From positions 2,170,001 to 2,234,000 of the forward strand of contig JAYKYS010000010.1 in the NCBI GenBank assembly GCA_036924285.1: 64,000 nt of DNA, written 5' to 3'. Below are positions 1-11,043 of the stretch, piece by piece. The notes under the pieces were generated by a model that was given only the letters and a program-made list of their open reading frames with translations, was not told where the DNA came from and made no database searches. The position numbers and the translations under genes were made by a program. This DNA is from Asterella californica. Lineage: Eukaryota; Streptophyta; Marchantiopsida; Marchantiales; Aytoniaceae. Positions within the stretch are counted from its first letter, which is position 1. Every line of letters starts with the position of its first letter.

Positions 1-1038
1 GTCAGACATCTTCTTGCTTCTTCCCGAGTTCAATTCGAGCTTCCCTACCCATAGTCCTCAAATTGGAGATCCTAGCTATCAATTTCCCTATCCAACCATC
101 CCTCTACCCCCGAAACCTTGAACAGAAGACGCTTCAGAAAATCTGAACATCTTCGGAAGACGCTTCTGAGATTGGAACATCTTCAGAAGCCTGACTGTCT
201 TCAGAAGACCGACTGTATAGAATTCGTATCAAGGGTGGATTTGCTTTGCTTTGGTATTAAGAGAGGCTTGAGACGAATCCTGAGTGGCGTGGTGAGTTGT
301 TTTGTTATTTCGAGAAGTTGGAAGACGGGAACTAGGCATGTGCCTCCCGGTCTTCCAAGCTTCTCAAATCCACATCTTCCTAGAGAGACCAGAAGACTGG
401 AAGGGATGGCAAAATGCGCGAGAAGACGTGAGAGTCCACTTCGGGTCTCTTCTGTCCGACCCATAGCAGCCCATTCCTTCTTCTTCCCGAACTTAGGAGA
501 GAGTCGTGAGAAGTCTTGCTGGCCGAATCTGGAGAGAATGGTCGAGGGTCATGTCTTCCCACCGAGCAGCAAGCTTCTTCTGAGTGTGTATGAGAGGTGA
601 GAAGTCAGAAGAACATAGTGTCAATGACTTGAGTCTATTGTGAGGATAGATTCCGCGTAGGAAGAAGAAGACATGTGAGACCAGTGAAGGGAAGCTTGAC
701 TTCGGGAGGTCTTCTGAGAAAGACATTGAATCGGAAGCTGTCATGGGAGTCTTCCCGGAGGCCACTGTCATCGCAGGAGCCCGCGACCATCTTCTGAACA
801 TGTTATGCACTCTACATTTCACGAATCTTGTATCTTCTGATAAGAAGTAGGATGTAATGCAAGGTGGGTTGTCTTCTTGGTAATCCATGCGAGGCCTTGC
901 TTAGTTAGGATTGTTTGGATATAGCTCGGAAGACGAGAGCTATTTAGGAAAGTACTGTTAGAATCCCGGAAGACGGAGTAGTTGTCTTCTGGAAGACTAG
1001 TTTCGTCTTCTGAGAAGTAGAAGCTAGACTGTGGGCAC

Positions 1039-3379
1039 TTGGGAAGGATTGAGCCTTCAGCTCACAGTAAACACGTGTGGCTTAGTGCAACAGAGTTTCT
1101 CAGTATGTCGATGCACCCGCGAGGATTGGTGTTACCAGCGGCAAAGTTGGCCGAGGCATCACCCTTCATCGAGGAGTTGGGTCTCGACTTCTTCCTATGG
1201 AACTGTAACCTTGCCGACCAGGGTCTTCTGAAGGAGGTTTGGGCAGCGTTACCGTCACGCAACCGTGTACCTGCGAAGGCAGGAGTAGCTCGTGAAAGAT
1301 CATCTTCTTGGACCGAGGATTGGTGACGCATGGTCTTTCACAAGTCAGAAGAGGAGCACCAAGGTTATTGGTACGAGAAGAAGATCTCACGCATAATGTC
1401 AGGGCAGTGGCACTTGTCTGGGAGCATCACTTGTCTCTTCCTGGAAGAAAGACAGGGGAGAAACAGATAGAAGATCGAGTCTTACCGGGAGCCAAAAAAG
1501 CGACTTCTGGCGAAGCTGTTTTTGCATCTCTTTCCCAAGAGGAAAGCACAGAAGACAAGGTATCTTGGAGATCAGGACGTAGCGTTCTTGGAAGCAGTGT
1601 GTGCCGGGGAAAGTGTCAACTGGGGGGCGTACATTCACACCTACGTGCAGACAGAGCTAGCATACTTAGGTACTCCGGCAGGAAGACATCTCACTCCATT
1701 CTTCTATTACCTGTACGTGGCCAAGGGGGATCTCATGGAAGATCAGCTGGTAAGGTATAGGCCAACAGGAAAGCGCGAGGAGAAGGAGGAGAGCTCGAGA
1801 GAAGACGACCGAGCAGCAGCAATGACTCCCTCGCCCACCCTGATGCCGCAGACAAGATCCGGTATTCATCAGAAGACGCTTCTGGTGAGGGAAGACGACT
1901 CTAGTGGGTCGGAAGACGCCACGTCTCCAAGGAAGATGGGTCCTAGAAGTGTACCTAGGAAGCCCACCTCCCTCATTCATTCGGGATCGGAGTCTGACTC
2001 ATCGGAGGAGTTCTTGAGTACCCGACCGGAGCAAAAGACCGATTCTGCCACACCAGGGAGTCTTCCGAAGACTCCAGAAGATGACGGATGGATGGGTACC
2101 CCTACTGCGAAGCGAGGAAGCGCAGTAAAGAGGACCGCTCTACCCCAGGGAGAGATCTTTCACCTCGGAAGAGTGACTTCTCCCCCTGTGCAGAAGCAGA
2201 AGACGACAACAGCAGACGAGGCATCCTTGCCTCTAGAGAAGAAGGAAGGCACCTCCCATCGGATTGTGGAGATGAACTTGTCTTCCGCAGGAAGAAGACT
2301 GGAAGAGTTCAGTGCCTTCTTCCACTCAGAGATCCAGCCAGCTATGGAGTTGCTGGAGAAGAGAGCGAAGGCTCAGGAGAAGCCCTTGCAACCTGGATTC
2401 AGTCTGCGCTTCCTGATACAGCAGGAAGAGGGCCAGAAGAAGGCAGAAGCACTGGAAGCTGACCTTCACATCACGGAGAAGCTCGCAGTAAAGTTCAAGA
2501 AAGAAGCAGCCGCTTCTACCTAGGAGTTGGTGCAGCTTCGGAAGAGCAACCAGGAGTTACAGGCACGCTTGCAGCACCGCGATCAGGAGGTTCTCCGAGT
2601 GCGGGAGAAGATCACCGCCCTCGCAGAGGAGAAGACGACATGGAAGACGCAGCGAGAAGCCGCAGAAGCGCGAGTGGAAGTCGAGAAGACGCAGCGGGAA
2701 GCAGCGGAAGCTCGTGCGCAGGAAATGCTAGCACAGTTGGTGGAGGCGCTTCGGAAGAAGTTCAACTTCATCGCGGGCAGGAAGTTGCTTACCCTGGCTA
2801 GAGGATGGGACAACGAGTCCAAGACAATGTTGGTGGAATGCAGGGAAAGCATGTTCAGGTATTTGGATCGACAGATAGAGGGAGTGAAGACACTCTATGG
2901 TCTTCCCTCGCTTCCAACACCCGCAACTGCATCTTCCCAGTCCCAGCACCATTGACTGGATCCAAACTGGAGAAGGAGGAGTTCGACCTCGCTGTGCACT
3001 TGGTAGTGACAGCGTTGGAAGCCGAGAAGACCCTGGAAGAAGCCCCGGAAGACAACAAGACGAGTCGTCTTCCTAGGTATTTCGTATGGAGGAAGCGATT
3101 TCCCCGGACCCCTATGAGGTCGCCATGGTCCCTAGTGCCGCATCAATGCCTCAGAAGAGCGAGGAAGCACCACCCGACTCCGCTTCCCAGAAGACACTTC
3201 CGTCTTCCGAAGCCGAAGCAGAAGCCAAGGAAGAAGCAGCAGCAGCGATAGCAGGGCCAGCGAAGAACGAGGAGGAGGAAGCCACCTCAGTGTTACCCGA
3301 GGTGTTTGCAGGACTTGCTAACTTATCAGAAGCCGCATTAGGAGCTCCGGTAGGGATTGCCACCGAGCAATCAGAGTAG
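1039..3379 (+). pseudogene. Family-A internal protein (globular N-part, disordered middle, coiled coil), broken
   Basis: One frame runs 1039-2955, interrupted by stops near 1324, 1468 and 2524; the continuation is shifted to two other frames (about 2960-3080, then 3086-3379). Parts in order: a globular stretch rich in W/F/Y (about 1090-1750); a low-complexity Ser/Thr/Glu/Lys middle (about 1760-2280); a Glu/Lys/Arg/Gln-rich coiled coil (about 2290-2720); a conserved block containing KKFNFIAG and MFRYLDRQIEGVKTLYGLP; and an Ala/Glu-rich acidic tail. The coiled coil through the tail is also present, unbroken, in copy B (54791-55666), which supports real protein-coding ancestry. No RT, protease, zinc knuckle or integrase motif is present. 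A gag-like or 'plant transposon protein' role is possible, but I recognise no family. Confidence 0.55.
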
Positions 3380-4931
3380 ATAGTAACCGACGTTGACATC
3401 CCAATTTAATAGGACCGAACATGCTATCTTAAGGGTGGCAGTTTTTCAGTGTAAAATTAGGTAGGATACAATGTGGCAGCATAGGTAGCGTAGGAAACAC
3501 CAAGGTGGATGGCTAATCAGGAAAAGAATTGGCTTGCATGTGGGTTGGCAGCCTTCTGACAGCGCCCATCTCTCCCTGGTGGTCGTCTCCTCTGTTCTCT
3601 CGTGGTAGACATCATACGTAGGAGCGAAGAGTAGAACTTACACACACATTAGAGACGAGACACATGACATACAGTCTTCACACACTACACCCGAATGTTT
3701 GAGACATACGAATAGACTAAGATTATACCGGAGGGGTCTGCATGTTCGTTTCCAGCAGTGGTCGAAGATGTAGATAGAGGTAGTGCACAGTTTAGGAACA
3801 AGGAACGGCATTCTCGTGTAGTCCTGTTGTCTAGACTGGTGTGTCGAGGAGTAGGCGTAGGAAGTAGAGGGAGCGAGCTTCCCAACACCTATGTACCTTC
3901 TTCTCGGAGAATGGATTGCTGATTTGAATGCAGAAGCTTTGCTCGTGGCTACTAGGTAGTGGGTTCCTTGAATTTACTCCCAATTGTGCATGGGAAGTGT
4001 CCTTCTTGAGTGGCGGTGACTGTCAGCAATGGTGGAAGTGCAGCTTGGCTCGTCTAGTGGAGCACTTAGGATCCGCGTACGGATGGTCTTATGGGTAAGG
4101 GATCCCAGATGACATAGTAGCAGGAGCAACGAAGAGAAGAAGAAAGAAGTCTTCTTCCCACCACAGAAGACGACATCCTCAGGTAGAAGACGATGCAACT
4201 GTACGCATGTTTGTTGTCTTCCTCCCCAAACTATTACAAGCAGGGATGGCTTGTTAGTCAGATCCAGACTAGAAGCCTGTCGGAATCGTAATTTGTCCTT
4301 TTCATCTGGTTTTCTCTTGTTTGGATTTTCCCTTCTTTCTCATCTTTTCTCATCTTTCTCATCTTCTTACCTTCTTCTAGTGAGCTTCCGAGACTTCTAT
4401 TGAGCTTCCGTGAAGATGAATGTCGTTGTAGTGCTGCAGGAAGACCATTTTCGTAAGCAGAAGCCTGGGAAGGCTACAGGGGGCATACACTCTGTGATTA
4501 ATCTAACCCGTTGTAATGTGAGTGCGAGAGTAAGGTATAACAGTCGTACTAGTCGACTTCTGCGAAGTAGGACAGTCTTCTGGAGGTGTGAGAAGCCGAG
4601 TTGAACCCTCAGAAGCCGAGAATTGCTTCGGGAAGACGGTACTGAGAAGACCGGAAGAAGTGACATGGAAGTAGGAAGCGTCTTCCCGAGCTTCTCTGTG
4701 AATAGTTGTGTGATATTTTAGTTAGTAGTTGTTTGTTTAGATCCAGAGCACCTTTTGGCGAGTCTGGAAGACGTGTGGTTTTGTGAGAAGACGGGATTTC
4801 TAGACAAAACCCGTGTGTTTGTGTGTTTGAACAGATCTTAGAACTTAGAGCAGCGTTACTTGTGCAAATCCTCTGTGGGAACGATATCTTGTATACTAAA
4901 TGGGCAAAAGGAGTAATCCTGCGACACTACA
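3380..4931 (+). other. Non-coding 3' part of family-A copy A
   Basis: No convincing coding region. The stretch aligns base for base with copy B from about 55700 to 57433, including pyrimidine-rich CATCTTCTCAT runs near 4340-4370 and a repeated GAGCTTCCG motif near 4381-4411. It ends in the U5-like block and CACTACA terminus. Confidence 0.6.
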
Positions 4932-5645
4932 TCATACAATAAAAAATACGATGAGAAGGAAGTCAAAGACGTTTGTCGACTAAAATGATAGCTCATAGTC
5001 AACCATGATAACTGCACATCCCAGTCTCTCAAGTGGTCCTTCTACAAGCCATACTTGCGCAATCCTCTCTTCACCGTCTGAACTACCCTCTCCGTCAAAT
5101 CATCCGCCTCAGGATGATCTCGAGATGTAGTCCGATGATCAATCATCGCCTGATCACACAAGGCCTAAAACTCACCAAGGAACTCTGTACCTTGGTCTGT
5201 CAGCACTTCATCTGGTGCTCCAAAACGACTCAGCACTCGATCTAAGAATGCATACGCCGTCTCTTCACTCGCCTTGTCTGATAATGCCACCAACTCAATC
5301 CACTTGGAGAAGTGCTCCACCATCACCAACACATACCGGTGGTGACGTACGGTCAACAATAAGGGTCCTGCAAAATCCAAACTCCAATGGTAACCCAACC
5401 CCATAATCGGTAAGGGATATAACTGTGGAGTAGGAGCATTAAACAATGCTCGACTCAATCACAAACCACACATCGTGCGACAAATTGCTGCACATGACGT
5501 ACATACCACGCCACCAATACTGTCCTTGGAGTAAGCTATGCGTATGCTTCACTCCAAAATGTCCCAACTCCTCATGAGCATGTCGTACTAACTGTGCCCT
5601 CTGAGATGGATGTGACACTATCCATACTCTCTCATCATCCCACAC
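4932..5645 (-). pseudogene. E2 integrase (N-terminal zinc domain and DDE core), truncated
   Basis: Integrase joins the cDNA to host DNA. The zinc-binding start is visible around 5590-5500 (HEELGHFGVKHTHSLLQ followed by YWWRGM). The core follows with DFAGP (first Asp), LTDQGTEF (second Asp), then after a stop the HPEADGLTER segment with the catalytic Glu. Reading continues to an FLLY motif where copy A interrupts at 4931/4932. Frameshifts near 5450 and stops after the second Asp disable it. The GPY/F and any chromodomain region are missing because of the insertion. Confidence 0.85.
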
Positions 5646-6049
5646 TCGAAGTACATGTCGTCTTTCTTGTCGAAATCTCTTCGCTCGTTAAAAGACACGA
5701 TCTCGCTCCTTGGTACTTACTGTGTCTATCACCATGCAAGTACGTAGACACTCCATTACAGTCACATCGTCATGAATATCTCGCTGGTCTGGTACACCAT
5801 CTCCACTCTCAAGATCTGGAGACTCATCATCTGCTCTCTGACCAGAGAAAGATACGACTTGGTCCTCCATACTAGAGTTCATGACCAACACACAAAGAAA
5901 AGCAGATGCATGCCACCTTGACACTATCTCCTCATCAACCTCGTCATGTCATCGAGCCTCAGTCTGTTCTTGCTGACTCGTGCATGAGTTACGACTCAAC
6001 CCATCGGGATCTAGATTTGCAACTCCGTGTCTATGTACTACATGGAAGT

Positions 6050-7483
6050 CATACTCCTATAAGATATCGTGCAAGCTTCCATGTAAGCTTGTCGGACTTC
6101 ATCAACCACTTGAGCGGCTTGTGATCAGTGATGAGAGTAAAAGAGTTCTCAAACAGATAACATCGGAAGTCTGCAACAGCCCACAGTTCAGCTAAACACT
6201 CCCTCTAGTACGAACTGTACCTCACCTCCGCCGAATTGTTGGAGCGACTGACATACGCCACCACAAACTCCTTTTTCTCATCATCATGCTGAGTCAACAC
6301 TGCTCCAAGTCCCAACATACTCCAATCAGTCTGCAGTTGGAAAGGACGCCCCCTAACGGATCTCCTCAAGATGGGAGTAGATGTCAACTTATCCTTGAGC
6401 TCTACAAAAGCTCGCTCCTGCTCATCTTCCCACAGCCACTCCTGGTCCACCTTCATCAATGGCTTCGTAATTGCACTAAACTCTTTCACATATCGACGAT
6501 AGAAGTTCATCAAACTAACAAATGCTCGAACTCGACTCATATCTGTGGGACGTGGGATACGTGCAATAGCCTCAACCTTCGTCTGTTGAACACCCAACCC
6601 ACCTGGGTAGATGGTGTGGTCCAGATACTCTACCAACTCCTGGAAGAACTTACACTTCCCAAGGTGTAACTTCAACCCATGAGCTCTCAATCGCTCGAAC
6701 ACATCTCGTAAGTGTCTCTCGTGCTCCTCTACAGTAGCACTATAAATTAAGATGTTGTCAATATAACATCTGACAAAATCCAATCCTGCTAGGATCTTGT
6801 CCATCACCGTCTGGAACTCAGCAGGGGCGTTCTTCAACCCAAATGTCCAAGACAACATTCTGAGGAATTGACTCTCATGACAATCCTTGTCATGAGAGTC
6901 AATTCCTCAGAATGTAAGATTGTCATGAGAGTCAATTCTTCAGAATGTTGTCTTGGACTTATCTTTTCTCTCACTGGCAACTGATGATACCCTGCTCGAA
7001 GATCCAAAGTACTGAAGACTTCACATGCCCCACTGCATAAAAGATCTCCTCAGGTGTCAGCATGGCATACTTATCAGATTTCGTCTGCCGATTGATAAGA
7101 CGGTAGTCTCCACACATCCGTCTATCCGTGTAGTTGCCATACATATCTTTCTTTGCTGACATAATTGTGGTAGATGCATACTCTCCATGCGACATCTCCA
7201 CCAACCTAACCTCCAACAAGTCTTGAGTCCTACTCCGGATCAAGACTCTCTCCATGTCACTGTATCTATAAGGACGTCGAAAGATTGACATGTCATTAGC
7301 CAAGTCGATTCGTATACCTGGTCCCTTCAAGGTACTCAAATTCTTCATACTAAAGGCAAAACAATTCCTGTAGCTATTCAAGAATCTCTGAAGTCTTCGT
7401 CTCTCCTCTCTTATAAGCTTGGGTCCAATCTCTGACTCCCAAGTATTCTCTGTCACCATGCTAGAGATAGAAGACGAAGTCAT
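6050..7483 (-). pseudogene. E2 reverse transcriptase and RNase H
   Basis: The RT N-terminal part (7483-6971) has the KDMYGNYTDRRMCGDYRLIN motif, a diverged form of the usual K(K)DG..R.C.DYR..N block. The second half (6858-6205) has FGLKNAPAEFQ and CYIDNILIYS, so the catalytic YxDD reads YIDN. RNase H starts near 6400 (FQLQTDWSMLGLGAVL) and runs to about 6050, through an ITDHKPLKWL stretch behind stops. The junction between the RT halves is destroyed by the fold-back at 6845-6958. The changed YIDN and several stops indicate an inactive copy. Confidence 0.85.
6845..6958. repeat. Fold-back: perfect 29-nt palindrome plus third copy of the arm
   Basis: Bases 6855-6883 and 6887-6915 are perfect reverse complements separated by TCC. 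A third arm copy lies at 6920-6948 and extends with 6949-6958, so 6845-6883 is the reverse complement of 6920-6958 with one mismatch. The fold-back sits inside RT codons and replaces part of the palm domain. Confidence 0.95.
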
Positions 7484-7756
7484 TGACTGTTATCTTGCAG
7501 CCTCTGGAGCAATTTCTTTCTACTCACCACCAACAACCTCCACCGCCATTGTACGAACAACTCCTACAATCCTAGCTGCAAGCTCTTCACTCTCTCTTAT
7601 GACATCCCATGATGTCCAAGGATGACGAACTCCACACGCCTCGCCCCCAGCCTTTGTCTCCACCGACTCGATAGACAAAGAGCTCAGAAGTGTCCGAGCA
7701 GTAATACCCGTCGATCGCATCCGATGCTGCTCAACCAATCCAAGGCTAACAATCCA

Positions 7757-8740
7757 TGTCAAGCAATTCAAGTCCATTGCTTGATCCAATACTTGACGAC
7801 GTGAAGCCTCCGACATCGAAGCTACTGCCGTAGCGAAACTCATCGCTCTCTCTCTCTCTCATCAACATTGAGCTCCACCAACTGCCGTAACTAAGCATCC
7901 CACACAAGTTCAGGTCCCCCATCTCTTTAAGCATGTGATGTTAGAAAGCTCACCAAAGTGGGTAATGCTACCATGGGTCATCTCACTAGGTTCACCACTA
8001 CCATGGATGACTTGTCGATGACTCTCACTACTTGAGATCGTCGCCTTGCATCCAAGATGTCATCAACCGTGAGGTGTGCTGGTCGTCTCACTCCATCGTG
8101 TGCGCGCTTAAACACCTCTCTCGGTAATAAGTTTGTCCACCACAACCGTGGACGATGTGCACGAGATCCTGCTCTCGCTGCATCCAACAACACTGCCGGT
8201 CCAATCCAAGACCGCACTTGGTGCACACTCGTCATCATTTGTGTACGAGCATCACCCAACAAAAGAACGTTCTCCAAGATGTACGCTGGAGAATCCACCT
8301 GATGCATATGGAGATGTCATAAAATCCATAACATTTCTCAGAACATCCTAGATCGTGGGTCATGTAAACCCTGACCTCTCTCAACACGCGTGTGACCTTG
8401 ACATGACCATCCGGCTATCACCAAGTGAATGATGTCAACAAACGTGAGATCTTGCGCCCCCCAACAGCAAAATATTCGACGGTAATGCTTGCTGATATCC
8501 TCTAATGGCTGATATGGACAACAACTCAAGATATCTCTACACCAAACGTGCCACATGATGCAATGAGATGAGTCTCGCAACTTCATCTCTCTCCATATAC
8601 AAGTATCGTTGTACTTGTATGGCTGCCTGCAATACCGCAGCCAAACATGTGTTGATCCCTCCAAACAGCTCCAGCACACATATACCCTCCTCTGGATACT
8701 GCCACACAATGAGAGTCGTATCCAACGGTGATAAGATCAC
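7757..8740 (-). pseudogene. Retrotransposon-borne cytosine-C5 DNA methyltransferase domain
   Basis: C5 methyltransferases move a methyl group from S-adenosylmethionine to cytosine. Motifs appear in the correct order. Motif I, VLELFGGINT, with motif II acid in YLYMERDE, is at 8690-8560. Motif IV is LVIAGWSCQGHTR; the catalytic Cys codon is 8401-8403 and the usual PCQ reads SCQ. RGQGLHDPRSRMF follows. Motif VI, ILENVLLLGD, is near 8280 and motif VIII, GSRAHRPRLWWTNL, near 8180. A motif IX/X-like end, ERERAM then LDQAMDLN, falls near 7860-7765. Length of about 330 residues fits a compact catalytic domain without accessory domains. A frameshift near 8440 and stops near 8338, 8310 and 8535 break it. 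It lies between protease and RT of E2. Retrotransposon DNMTs are known from charophytes and dinoflagellates. Confidence 0.85.
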
Positions 8741-9117
8741 AGGACCAGTAGCAAGATCAACCGTTGGTTCCTCTACTGGTGGTACAAAGGCTTCACTCTA
8801 AGCCTGCTGCACCAACCGATCAGCATACTGCTGCAACTCTCCACTCGAACTCCAGAGTGGAACATCCAAGGCAAATGGTACTAACGTAGACATGCTAGGC
8901 ATGTCCCTCACCTCCTCAAAGATCGGAGTATCTTCCGCATGGACATTGCCCTCCAACAACTCGTCCGACCAAGTGATGACTGAACTGAACTCTACAACGG
9001 ATGCCATTGTCCTTGGTGTAGACTCCGTTGTCCGAACTCTAGCACTGAATCGCACTGGTAAGCGGCTCACTCGTCTCTCACCGGACTTCCAACTTGGTAT
9101 GTAAGATGCTGTCTCTA
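8741..9117 (-). pseudogene. E2 linker between protease and methyltransferase
   Basis: Open in the same frame as methyltransferase motif I apart from a TAG near 8798. The peptide is acidic and without recognised motifs (ITWSDELLEGNVHAEDTPIF region). It probably belongs to the same polyprotein, as the frame runs directly into the ELFGGI motif. Confidence 0.6.
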
Positions 9118-9297
9118 CTCAATAGTCCATCACGAAACCCTTAGGATATAACACAGCACCTCCAACCAATACATCATAAGATTCCACGGCCGTAACGATG
9201 GTCTTGGCTCTCACCATGGAGCCATCCGTGGGATGATCTGGTCGAACTATTACCGTCAACATCTCATGTGTTATGTGTAGAGCAGTACCTTTTGATC
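9118..9297 (-). pseudogene. E2 protease, C-terminal part (left of E1 insertion)
   Basis: Encodes a GTALHITHEMLTVIV stretch and SYDVLVGGAVLYPKGF. The second is the flap-to-C-terminal part of a retroviral-type aspartic protease (D.LLG..... pattern). The reading frame is continuous with the protease start at 17989-18130 if E1 and one copy of its GATC target repeat are removed. A stop lies near 9120. Confidence 0.75.
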
Positions 9298-10155
9298 TGT
9301 AACGACCTATGTTACACATAGGAAGTTTGTCTATTAGTAAGATGTTTAGTTATAACGAATGTTTATTTGCTGCCAAAGTACTTTAAGGAGGTATCAAGTT
9401 AGTCATGACTAGCTAAAAGTTAGTTATGGTTAAACTTAGCTGTACTTTTGGCAGAATTCAGATATTTGCTAAAGAGTGAGCACTACTATCTTGTCATCTT
9501 GTGTAAAAGGTAGAAAGGAGGTGGAAAGTATCCCTTATCTCCTTTTTGACTTGATATTAGTGGTTGGATTAAAGTTGTGGACTTTGTGGGCATTAAAAAC
9601 AAGAAGAGATTCCACATGTTTCTTTTTTAGTGGGTCTTAGTGTAGAGGGAGGTGGAAATTCGAGATTCCTTGAGAATATTCCAGAATCCTTCTAGAAGTT
9701 GTTGACTTTGAAGGAATAAGCCCATGTGATTAATGCTTTTATCTTAAGTAATATCTTAGTAAAACCTGGTAAAAGTAGTTACGGCTGAGTTACCGGGGGT
9801 ACCAAAGTAAAAACCTAGAATGTATAAATAGAGGAGTAGAGAAGAGCTCCTCATCCTTGTTTTCACATCGTCGTAATCACAACTTGAGTAATATAGAGAG
9901 TGTGGGATATGTTTAACATGTGAGAACTTGAGAGACGTCGTTAGAATGGAAGATTTTAGTTGATGAGTTTATGGGTGTATGAATGAGTGAACTTAGCATT
10001 TTCCCTTCAAGTTCATGGTGTGCTTCCATCAAAGCCATCAGAGGTGACCCCTGAGTGAGAGACAGGCCCGACATGTTGCGGATTCGTGGATGACGATCGT
10101 GGAGGTTGAGAGATCGGGGGGGGTAGTTGATCGATAAGACCGCGGAGGGTTTACA
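9298..10155 (+). repeat. E1 5' LTR
   Basis: 858 bp, TG...CA. Its first 19 bases contain a small inverted repeat (TGTAAC ... GTTACA). A TATA-like TGTATAAATAGAGG lies at about 9821-9834 and is followed by the transcribed R/U5 part. It pairs with 17100-17988. Confidence 0.95.
9825..9834 (+). promoter_or_regulatory. Probable TATA box of E1 LTR promoter
   Basis: TATAAATAGAGG context about 320 bp before the LTR end. The same motif is kept in the 3' LTR near 17658, as expected for the U3/R border of an LTR promoter. Confidence 0.55.
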
Positions 10156-10159
10156 TTTT

Positions 10160-10178
10160 TGGTTCCGTTGCCGGGACC
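10160..10178 (+). other. E1 primer-binding site
   Basis: TGGTTCCGTTGCCGGGACC starts 4 nt after the LTR end. It shares the CCGTTGCCGGG core with the Asp-tRNA primer sites of Athila/Tat elements; the 5' part differs. Confidence 0.75.
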
Positions 10179-10463
10179 TCACTTGAAGAGATCATTGAAA
10201 ATGTTTAGAGTTCAGTTCTATATTAGACAAAAAGAGATTATGAGAGAACACATGGAGAGAACGTTGAGAGGAGAGAGAGCTAACGCGATGTTAGCAACAT
10301 TAGAATCTTTCGTGTATCCCGTAGTGATCTATGACGCATTCGAGGTTATTCTCTACATCTTGTTCACTTAGAAAGAGTTTGAGGAGAGTTGAAAGGGGAT
10401 GAAACAAGAGTTGTAGAGAAAGGAAGAGAGAGAAGTTATTAGAGGAGAAAAATTTTCGAGTTT

Positions 10464-10900
10464 GAGGATTTCTGCTCTCTGGAAAAAGTTTACAGTCATT
10501 GTCAGATTTTCTGTGAATTTTATTTTCCAGTGAAACTTTCCAGGACTGTAGTTTGGCTGATAACCTATCTACTACAAAAGAAATCATAGGAAAAGGTGGT
10601 CTAGAGAGGGAGCAATGAATTTTCAAAGTTGAGGGGGTCTATTCGTGAGAGTTGAGGAATTCTGTTCTCTAGAAAACGTTTACAGTCATTTTCAGATTTT
10701 ATGTGAATTTTATTTTCCTGAGAAACTTTCCAGTGTTTTAGATTGGCTGATAAGCTATCTAGGACAACAGAAATCAAGAGAAAAGGTGGTATGGAAAGAG
10801 AGCTATGAATTTTCAAAGCTGAGGGGGTTGAAAGTCATGAGAGAAGTGAAAATATACAAATTTTAGTTCTCTGAAAATTTATACAGTCAGCACCATCTCT
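10464..10900 (+). repeat. 190-bp tandem repeat in E1 leader
   Basis: Unit 1 is 10464-10653 and unit 2 is 10654-10843, aligned throughout (both hold CTCT.GAAAA.GTTTACAGTCATT and TTTATTTTCC). A degenerate third start lies at about 10866-10900. Untranslated leader, probably packaging or regulatory, or simply slippage. Confidence 0.85.
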
Positions 10901-11043
10901 TTTGATTAAGGAATTTTCTATTGAAACTTCATTAGTTAGTAGCTTGGAGGTTGAGCTACTGGAGATCACAAAAATCTTGGAGAGATCTCTTACCGATTAA
11001 GAGATATACGGTTCGACATACAAGGAGGTCTTGACGATATATC

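Larger units (their letters stand above)
1..4931 (+). mobile_element. Family-A element, copy A (5' end outside window), LTR-retrotransposon-like
   Basis: Long repeat matching copy B (53574-57433) and the start of copy C (63011-64000). Its first ~50 bases match C at 63948-64000, so about 0.94 kb of the 5' end lies upstream of the window and the full element would be near 5.9 kb. It ends in CACTACA at 4925-4931; copies B and C begin TGTGGTG, giving the TG...CA ends and short imperfect inverted repeat of an LTR. About 70 bp before the end is a TGTGGGAACGATA block like the U5 end of many plant gypsy LTRs. No PBS, RT or integrase follows: base 4932 resumes the interrupted E2 integrase codons. GAAGAC/GTCTTC motifs are extremely frequent throughout. 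Best reading: a very long solo LTR, or a pol-less derivative, that contains coding sequence. Confidence 0.7.

Noticed and set aside
118..600. 160-codon open frame at the start of family-A copy A
   Set aside because: Composed of repeated GAAGAC-type motifs, no ATG-supported start, and not kept in copy B, where the aligned frame is broken; both strands are open here because of the repeat composition.
2805..3251. Plus-strand open frame overlapping the family-A coiled-coil gene
   Set aside because: Only its middle (about 2960-3080) is the true frame between two frameshifts, judged by comparison with copy B; the rest is out-of-frame translation.
7757..8740. Methyltransferase as part of a bacterial restriction-modification system or contamination
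   Set aside because: It lies in a gypsy polyprotein with protease before and RT after, is present in a second element copy, and is surrounded by spliced eukaryotic genes.
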